A DNA stretch of 25,440 nucleotides from contig PNNU01000005.1 of assembly GCA_013824385.1 (NCBI GenBank), positions 1-25,440 of the forward strand. Direction: 5' to 3'. Shown here piece after piece: positions 20,622 through 25,440 of the stretch. Position numbers and translations under genes: made by a program. Numbering within the stretch: position 1 is the stretch's first letter; the number at the start of each line of letters is the position of its first letter. This DNA comes from Anaerolinea sp. (lineage in GTDB: Bacteria; Chloroflexota; Anaerolineae; Anaerolineales; Anaerolineaceae). Under the pieces are notes generated by a model, which did no database searches, was not told the DNA's origin, and worked only from the letters and a program-made list of their open reading frames with translations.

Positions 20622-22067
20622 ATGAAGAAGAAATTATTCAAAATCAGTATGGTGGTTTGTTGTGCTGCAATTATGCTTGCGTCTCTGGCAGGATGCAGCT
20701 TAACGGTTTCAAACAGCAGCGCGGCAACTTCAACGGTTGATACGACAGTAAGCGAAACAGTTGCGTCAACAGAAACGGTAGCAGCAACTGATTCAGCACC
20801 TTCCACGGTACCTGGAACTCCTCCGAATGGCGGACCTGGCGGTACACCTCCGGATGGCGCCCCTGGTGGAGCTCCAGGCGGCGGATCTCAGACTGTTGAA
20901 ACGGGCACAGGCGCGTATGTGGTTGCTGACGGTGAAGCCCTCAATGGAGGTACATACACCTCTACTAATGTGGATGAAAATGCGATCCGGGCTGAAGGTG
21001 ATGCCACGGCTTCGCTAGACGGTGTAACCATTGAAAAAACTGATGGTGCAGCTTCGAGCAGTGATGCGAGCAGTTTCTACGGACTTAATTCCGCGATTCT
21101 GGCGCTCGATAATGCCACACTCACCATATCTGGTGGCAGAGTCACAGCTACGGCAGAAGGCGCCAACGGAGTCTTTGCCTATGACGGTGCAACCATTAAT
21201 ATTTCGGATACTGTGATCAATGTTTCAGGTGGAAACGCCGGCGGCATCGAAGTGGCGGGTGGCGGCACCTTATATGCAACTAATTTGACCGTCAACTCAA
21301 CCGTCAAAGCGGCCATCCGCAGCGATCGAGGAGGTGGAACATTGGTGGTTGACGGCGGCAGCTACACCACCGGCGGCAGCAGCGGCGCACCCGCCATCTA
21401 TAGCACAGCAGACATTAAAGTCAGTAATGCCACTCTCATCGCCAATACTTCAGAAGCAGTGGTGGTTGAAGGGTTGAATTCAGTCACGCTCGTTGATTGT
21501 AATGTGACTGGAAACATGGACGGCACATCTGCGGAAACAAACGGCGAAAACGTTCACAATGTCATGCTTTATCAATCCATGTCTGGAGATGCAGCCACAG
21601 GCACAAGCAGCTTCACCATGACCGGTGGCTCTCTCGTTTCAAAGAATGGCGACATGTTCTACGTGACCAACACCAGCAGCATAATCTCTCTAAGTGGTGT
21701 TGATCTTACTCTTGCCAAAGGCACTTATCTGCTCAATGTTGCTGGAAACAGTTCTTCAAGAGGTTGGGGTAAAGAAGGTGCCAATGGTGGCAATACAGAA
21801 TTCAATCTCACAAAACAGACTATTGTCGGTAACATTTTGGTGGATTCCATTTCAACATTGGCGATGAAAATCGAGGATTCTTCAGCCTTCACCGGATCGA
21901 TCAACTCAAACGGCACCGCAGCTTCATCCCTTTCAGTGACGCTTGATTCATCCAGCACCTGGACGCTCACAGCAGACAGCTATATTACGGCCTTCAACGG
22001 CAGCATGGATAATGTGATCACAAACGGACATACGCTTTATGTCAATGGAACGGCGGTAACAAAGTAA
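20622..22067 (+). CDS. Cell-surface lipoprotein with beta-helix repeats
   Basis: A 481-residue exported lipoprotein. The lipobox LAGC gives Cys25. Residues 26-65 are Ser/Thr/Val-rich and 66-88 are a Pro/Gly-rich flexible linker. From about 95 to 475, short repeated strands ('ATLTISGGRVTATAEG', 'ATINISDTVINVSGGN', 'GTLVVDGGSYTTGG', 'SSFTMTGGSLVSKNG') form a right-handed parallel beta-helix pattern, common in adhesins and polysaccharide-binding proteins. No catalytic motif is evident. Similar proteins occur in gut Firmicutes and Anaerolineae without known function. AGGAG lies about 8 nt before the ATG, and a strong terminator follows. Confidence 0.82.
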   Translation: MKKKLFKISMVVCCAAIMLASLAGCSLTVSNSSAATSTVDTTVSETVASTETVAATDSAPSTVPGTPPNGGPGGTPPDGAPGGAPGGGSQTVETGTGAYVVADGEALNGGTYTSTNVDENAIRAEGDATASLDGVTIEKTDGAASSSDASSFYGLNSAILALDNATLTISGGRVTATAEGANGVFAYDGATINISDTVINVSGGNAGGIEVAGGGTLYATNLTVNSTVKAAIRSDRGGGTLVVDGGSYTTGGSSGAPAIYSTADIKVSNATLIANTSEAVVVEGLNSVTLVDCNVTGNMDGTSAETNGENVHNVMLYQSMSGDAATGTSSFTMTGGSLVSKNGDMFYVTNTSSIISLSGVDLTLAKGTYLLNVAGNSSSRGWGKEGANGGNTEFNLTKQTIVGNILVDSISTLAMKIEDSSAFTGSINSNGTAASSLSVTLDSSSTWTLTADSYITAFNGSMDNVITNGHTLYVNGTAVTK

Positions 22068-22076
22068 TCAGTAGTG
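22063..22076 (+). repeat. Heptamer pair containing the beta-helix gene stop codon
   Basis: AGTAATC (22063-22069) and AGTAGTG (22070-22076), then ATTAATC. The TAA at 22065-22067 lies inside the first unit. Confidence 0.6.
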
Positions 22077-22091
22077 ATTAATCTGGAAGAG

Positions 22092-22128
22092 CCTTCCGTG
22101 AATCCATTTCACGGAAGGTCTATTTTTT
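22092..22128 (+). terminator. Strong rho-independent terminator
   Basis: A perfect 11-bp stem CCTTCCGTGAA/TTCACGGAAGG (22092-22102 and 22108-22118), 5-nt loop, then TCTA and six T residues. It ends the beta-helix gene and is unrelated to the dispersed family. Confidence 0.9.
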
Positions 22129-22186
22129 ATAAGGAAGAAGTAATAATGCATCAATTGACATTCGCAAAAATACGCGTTGAAAAAAT

Positions 22187-22195
22187 TGCTATAAT
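22187..22195 (+). promoter_or_regulatory. Extended -10 promoter of the DinB gene
   Basis: TG-C-TATAAT, a perfect extended -10; TTGACA lies too far upstream (22155-22160). The leader would be about 40 nt. Confidence 0.55.
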
Positions 22196-22240
22196 GGTTC
22201 AAATAAAATTAGAAAAATATAGTTGGGCAGGAGAATTATT

Positions 22241-22717
22241 ATGAGCACCATTCAATCTGAGCATTTCACAAAAGCAGTATTTATGCTGATGGAAGAATCA
22301 TTTGAAAACGGGCAAGGCATTTACCTGGACAAGAATACGTCCATGTTTGAAACACTGGCCGGCATCAGCGCAGAAGAAGCGTCCATCCCTGTGGGAGGCA
22401 AGTGCGCCACGCTGGCGGCGCACGTGAAACACGTGGCCTTCTATCTTGAGGTGATCGAGCGGTTTATGCGTGACCCAAAATCTCCGCGAGCGGATTGGGG
22501 CGAGGTCTGGCGGACGGTTAGCAGTGTGACTGCTGAAGAATGGCAGGCCATCCAGGCAGAACTGCGCACCAATTATCAGAACATGCGCAAGTATCTCGAA
22601 TCCGTGCAGGAGTGGCCGAATGAAATGGCGGTGGGCACGGCGATGGCGATTATTGCTCACAGCGCTTACCACCTGGGTGAGATCCGTCAGGCGCTGTGTG
22701 TACTGAAAACACAATAA
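22241..22717 (+). CDS. DinB family protein
   Basis: A 158-residue four-helix-bundle protein of the DinB/YfiT superfamily. Candidate metal ligands are visible: His61 and/or His64 ('AAHVKHVAFYLEVIERF') and His140 and His144 ('IIAHSAYHLGEIRQAL'), the usual arrangement for thiol-dependent transferases and related metalloenzymes. The substrate or thiol cofactor is unknown. AGGAGA at 22229-22234 selects ATG 22241; the upstream in-frame TTG 22223 is not needed. It may head a co-transcribed run of four genes to 24449, as no terminator is visible until 24486. Confidence 0.9.
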   Translation: MSTIQSEHFTKAVFMLMEESFENGQGIYLDKNTSMFETLAGISAEEASIPVGGKCATLAAHVKHVAFYLEVIERFMRDPKSPRADWGEVWRTVSSVTAEEWQAIQAELRTNYQNMRKYLESVQEWPNEMAVGTAMAIIAHSAYHLGEIRQALCVLKTQ

Positions 22718-22758
22718 TTCAAAAACGCGACTGTTTTCATCCAATTCAAGGAACAGGT

Positions 22759-23520
22759 ATGAAGAATATAGAGTTTATATTGGAACGTCTTAATGGTATA
22801 GGTGACGTACTTTCCAAAAGGGATTCTGCCCTGGCTTTGATCGCCTTGGGTTCAGTTGGAATTCAACTTGACCGCATGGATCAATATTCCGATCTTGACT
22901 TCTTCGTTATTGTTAAGACTGGATGCAAGCCACAATATCTTGAAGACTTAAGTTGGTTGAAGGATGTTGCTGAAGTTGGATATTGTTTTCAAAACACTCA
23001 GGATGGATATAAGCTTCTGTTTGCAGACGGTGTGTTTTGCGAGTTTGCTGTATTTGACGAGGACGAACTTAAAAACGCGGTCTTTACTAAGGGTCGAATT
23101 GTTTGGAAAGCTGATGGCGTTTCAGACGATATTGCGATTCCACAACGAATCGTAGAGAAGAAGGAACGGAGTTCAACAGAGTGGTTAATCGGTGAAGCCG
23201 TCACGAATCTATATGTAGGATTGTGCAGAGAAAAGCGCGGCGAAAAACTTTCGGCGATGCGCTTCATCCAGGGTTATGCGGTGGATAGAGTCCTGGAACT
23301 CAGCGAAATGTTGGAGTCTGCCACTTTAATTGATGGGGATGAGTTTAATATTGAGCGGCGTTACGAGCAAAGGTATCCAGCGTCTTCAAAAGCGCTGCCT
23401 GAAATGCTGCAAGGGTATGAAAAAAATCGAGAATCCGCAATATCTGTAGTGTCTTTTTTGGAGGAACATTACACGATAAATCCATTTATGAAACAGGCTG
23501 TGCTGGATTTGTGCAGCTAA
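22759..23520 (+). CDS. Nucleotidyltransferase domain protein (Lnu/ANT-like)
   Basis: A 253-residue protein of the antibiotic-nucleotidyltransferase type. 'LIALGSVGIQLDRMDQYSDLDFFVIV' holds Gly31-Ser32 and the metal ligands Asp45 and Asp47. The 'DQYSDLDF' form is shared with lincosamide (LnuB/LnuF) and aminoglycoside 6-adenylyltransferase relatives. The helical C-terminal domain (about 130-253) has the length and position of a kantamycin-type substrate domain. A resistance phenotype cannot be concluded from sequence. AAGGA at 22748-22752 selects ATG 22759; the longer frame from GTG 22696 would overlap the DinB gene. Confidence 0.8.
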   Translation: MKNIEFILERLNGIGDVLSKRDSALALIALGSVGIQLDRMDQYSDLDFFVIVKTGCKPQYLEDLSWLKDVAEVGYCFQNTQDGYKLLFADGVFCEFAVFDEDELKNAVFTKGRIVWKADGVSDDIAIPQRIVEKKERSSTEWLIGEAVTNLYVGLCREKRGEKLSAMRFIQGYAVDRVLELSEMLESATLIDGDEFNIERRYEQRYPASSKALPEMLQGYEKNRESAISVVSFLEEHYTINPFMKQAVLDLCS

Positions 23521-23585
23521 CAAGAAAAAATGGTTTCATTTACCACTGGTACTTCAGTGTTCTTTGAAAATTGTTTGGAGGAAAG

Positions 23586-23987
23586 ATGTCACCGAGAGTA
23601 GAGACTTCCACACCGAAAAATACGCCTCATCCGATTGGTCCGTATAACCATATTGCCAAAGTGGGCCAGTTCATAACCATCGGCGGCACAGCAGGAGTTG
23701 ACCCTGCAACCGGGATGCTTGCCGGCCCGGATGCCTACTCACAAGCCAAACAGATTCTCGAATCGTTTAGGGTGATGTTGGAATCTGTGGAATCTGATTT
23801 GGATCATGTCATCCACATCAACGTTTTTCTCAAGAATATGCAGGATTTTGAGAACATGAATCGCGCTTATATTGAGAAGATGGGTGACTACCGACCGGCG
23901 CGCACCGTGATAGGAGTTAATGAACTTCCCAAGCCGGGGGTTATGTTGACTATGAACCTGACGGCTGTTGTTAAAGATCAGGATTAA
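23586..23987 (+). CDS. RidA family protein, non-canonical active site
   Basis: A 133-residue RidA/YjgF-family protein: 'TPHPIGPYNHIAKVGQFITIGGTAGVDPATG', 'QAKQILESFRVMLESV', 'VIHINVFLKNMQDFENMN', 'YRPARTVIGVNELP'. Canonical RidA hydrolyses reactive enamine/imine intermediates of amino acid metabolism using an Arg and a Glu. Arg106 (equivalent to E. coli R105) is kept, but the Glu120 position is Asn124 in 'VMLTMNLTAV', suggesting a different activity or substrate. GGAGG (23577-23581) selects ATG 23586 over TTG 23571. It follows the nucleotidyltransferase gene by 65 nt. Confidence 0.9.
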   Translation: MSPRVETSTPKNTPHPIGPYNHIAKVGQFITIGGTAGVDPATGMLAGPDAYSQAKQILESFRVMLESVESDLDHVIHINVFLKNMQDFENMNRAYIEKMGDYRPARTVIGVNELPKPGVMLTMNLTAVVKDQD

Positions 23988-24038
23988 TCACCAGTTGTTT
24001 AGCAATCCATTTGATTGAGATTTTTTACAGGAGTTTTA

Positions 24039-24449
24039 ATGAGTGAACAATTAGATCCGGAATTACTTAAACCTATTGAAAAAGTTGCCCGGTTTTTAGA
24101 AACCGGTGATGAAATCTACCTTTCTGCTTTTGCCAAAAAGGGAGTGGTGATCATTGAAAATTTCAAACCTCATCTATTTGAAGGTGAAGATGCCCTGCAG
24201 CGTTGGTCAAACGTGATAAAGTCATGGCATACGAAACCAATCAAGCTGGTACACAGTTTTGGACAGGTTCAAGACCTTAATGTAGGTGAGGATCTTGCTT
24301 TTGTATCCATGCCCACGCATTGGACGGGATTGCGCGGCGATACTCCCTTTCAGGAGGATGGCGGCTGGGCATTCGTGCTGGTTAAGGAAGAAGGTCAGTG
24401 GAAGGTGCGGAATTATGGGTGGGCAGTGACCCATGAAGAAGAGGGGTAA
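24039..24449 (+). CDS. SnoaL/NTF2-like fold protein
   Basis: A 136-residue protein with the NTF2-like (SnoaL/DUF4440) pattern: an N-terminal helix ending 'LETGDEIYLSAFAKKGVVIIENFKPHLFEGEDALQRWSNV', then curved strands 'LAFVSMPTHWTGLRGD' and 'GGWAFVLVKEEGQWKVRNYGWAVTH'. The fold serves as a small ligand-binding pocket or enzyme; the function is unknown. AGGAG (24029-24033) selects ATG 24039 rather than TTG 24015. It is last in the run starting at 22241 and is followed by a bidirectional terminator. Confidence 0.82.
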   Translation: MSEQLDPELLKPIEKVARFLETGDEIYLSAFAKKGVVIIENFKPHLFEGEDALQRWSNVIKSWHTKPIKLVHSFGQVQDLNVGEDLAFVSMPTHWTGLRGDTPFQEDGGWAFVLVKEEGQWKVRNYGWAVTHEEEG

Positions 24450-24485
24450 GTTTTTTGGCTATCCGTAAGATGGATATAGATAATG

Positions 24486-24520
24486 AAATGCCTCCCATAT
24501 AATTACCGGGAGGCATTTTT
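24486..24520. terminator. Bidirectional terminator between convergent genes
   Basis: A perfect 11-bp stem AAATGCCTCCC/GGGAGGCATTT (24486-24496 and 24508-24518) with an 11-nt loop and A/T flanks. It serves the plus gene ending at 24449 and the minus gene ending at 24527. Confidence 0.92.
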
Positions 24521-24526
24521 AAATAG

Positions 24527-25399
24527 TTATTTGTGCATCTTCTCTTTCATCGGTTTGGAATAACTGGAAGAGATGCCGTAGCGGGCGCGCATTTCATTGA
24601 CCATTACGTAGAGTTGATCCTTGTAACTCTTATCCGCGCCACCGGTTTTGTAGAGCGCCTGCAGTTGGGGATATAACTGCGGGTAGTCGTGTTGGATGAA
24701 ATCAAAGAACACTTTGCGGGTATCGCCGCGCAGGTAGAGCACACCCGGCAGCATGTAATGAGCGCCGCAATCCCTGGCGTTGATGCATAACGCTTCGATA
24801 TTTTCGCGGTTATCAGTCAGGTAGGGGATGATGGGCATGACGTGCAGCCCAACAGAAGCGTTGGTCTGACGAAACTGCTTGAGCATGGCAAATCGTTCTG
24901 CGGAAGGGGCGCCGCCGGGTTCAATTTTCGGGCGCACGTCTTCATCCATGGTGGTGATGGTGGCGGCAATGTTGATGTAGGTGATTTGCGAGAGTTCGTT
25001 GATCAGGTCATAATCGCGCAGCACCAGTGTGGATTTGGTGGAGATGATGGCCGGGGTCTTGTATTTGATAAGCAGCTTCAAGATCTCAGGCATGAGCCGG
25101 TACGTTTCTTCTGCTTTTTGGTAGCTGTCGGTCACCCCGCCAATGTTCACGACCTCGCGTTTCCATTTGGGCGAACTTAACTCCTGTTCCAACTTTTCAA
25201 CGATGTTGGTTTTAACGTGGATGTCATCATAGAAGCCATCAGAATTGAGATATTGATGAGAGTAGATGGCGTAACAATAACGGCAGGCATGGCTGCATCC
25301 GCGGTAGATGTTCAAGTCCCAACCGAAGGGCACCTTCCGTTTTAATTCGTTCAGGGCGCTTTCGCAATGGATTTCTTTATACGTGATGGAGGTGTCCAT
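24527..25399 (-). CDS. SPL-like radical SAM protein
   Basis: A 290-residue radical SAM enzyme of the group related to spore photoproduct lyase (COG1533/SplB-like). The [4Fe-4S] motif is C35-x3-C39-x2-C42 in 'YRGCSHACRYCYA'. Further marks are 'VNIGGVTDSYQKAEETYRLMPEILKLL', 'AIISTKSTLVLRDYDLI', 'AATITTMDEDVRPKIEPGGAPSAERFAML' and 'GLHVMPIIPYLTDNRENIEAL'. Members of this group are common in non-sporeformers and lack an assigned substrate; repair of DNA is possible but unproven. No good ribosome binding site precedes the ATG (complement of 25397-25399), so the start could be reconsidered. Only 41 nt of upstream sequence are in the window. Confidence 0.88.
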   Translation of the reverse strand: MDTSITYKEIHCESALNELKRKVPFGWDLNIYRGCSHACRYCYAIYSHQYLNSDGFYDDIHVKTNIVEKLEQELSSPKWKREVVNIGGVTDSYQKAEETYRLMPEILKLLIKYKTPAIISTKSTLVLRDYDLINELSQITYINIAATITTMDEDVRPKIEPGGAPSAERFAMLKQFRQTNASVGLHVMPIIPYLTDNRENIEALCINARDCGAHYMLPGVLYLRGDTRKVFFDFIQHDYPQLYPQLQALYKTGGADKSYKDQLYVMVNEMRARYGISSSYSKPMKEKMHK

Positions 25400-25440
25400 T
25401 ATTTGGAAGTTCTCACTTTTAGATCATTAGAATATTTATT

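Noticed and set aside
22696..22758. N-terminal extension of the third nucleotidyltransferase from GTG 22696
   Set aside because: It overlaps the end of DinB in another frame and lacks a ribosome binding site; ATG 22759 has AAGGA and a normal start.

Overview
The window looks like chromosomal accessory DNA from a Gram-variable environmental bacterium with moderate GC content. The mix fits Chloroflexota, class Anaerolineae: DUF2200, a DUF6036-type nucleotidyltransferase with its small partner, DUF7010, a cytochrome-c-like lipoprotein, a Pro/Gly-rich beta-helix lipoprotein and integron-like GCCTAAC/GCTAACAAAGCG motifs. This placement is inference from protein resemblance; no rRNA or other marker gene is present. 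I see no rRNA, tRNA, CRISPR array, transposase or phage gene.

The layout is a string of small, mostly single-gene units. 28 of 30 genes read on the plus strand; the exceptions are a large lipoprotein (11137-12414) and an SPL-like radical SAM gene at the right edge. From left to right: a 5'-clipped methyltransferase; a translationally coupled DUF2200/Imm5-like pair; a PAS protein; a TPR/zinc-ribbon protein; a VanX-type D-Ala-D-Ala dipeptidase between integron-like motifs; a small-protein/nucleotidyltransferase pair; two small membrane proteins; a GT39-type membrane glycosyltransferase; two DUF1801/YdeI-type proteins; a DUF7010 membrane protein; an isoprenylcysteine/phospholipid methyltransferase-like protein; the minus-strand lipoprotein; a small membrane protein; a tandem GNAT; a zinc-ribbon/nucleotidyltransferase pair; an MDR oxidoreductase; a PilZ protein; a YhbS-like GNAT; a YdeI protein; an AlkZ/YcaQ-like winged-helix protein; a lipoprotein with a heme-less cytochrome domain; a beta-helix lipoprotein; DinB; a third nucleotidyltransferase; RidA; an NTF2-like protein; and the radical SAM gene. 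They do not form one pathway. The cargo (nucleotidyltransferases, GNATs, DinB, YdeI, toxin-antitoxin-like pairs, all co-oriented) resembles a gene-cassette or defence/housekeeping accessory zone.

The most notable signals lie between the genes. First, a dispersed family of terminator hairpins (11-bp stem AAGTGCCTGTC/GATGGGCACTT, 5-nt loop, T-run) occurs five times, with a sixth divergent copy; one copy has compensatory changes that keep the stem paired. Second, in several copies the 3' stem arm supplies a -35-like TGGGCA placed 16-17 nt before a CATAAT -10 box, so the element may both end one transcript and start the next. Third, tandem heptamers (AGTAATC and relatives) lie at or inside stop codons and in places run in phase into the hairpins. 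Fourth, attC-like arms sit beside the dipeptidase and one nucleotidyltransferase pair.

Among the proteins, the most worth following are the two small-protein/nucleotidyltransferase pairs, the cytochrome-like lipoprotein whose CxxCH is replaced by LQNHH, and the AlkZ-like protein with an intact QxQ motif.
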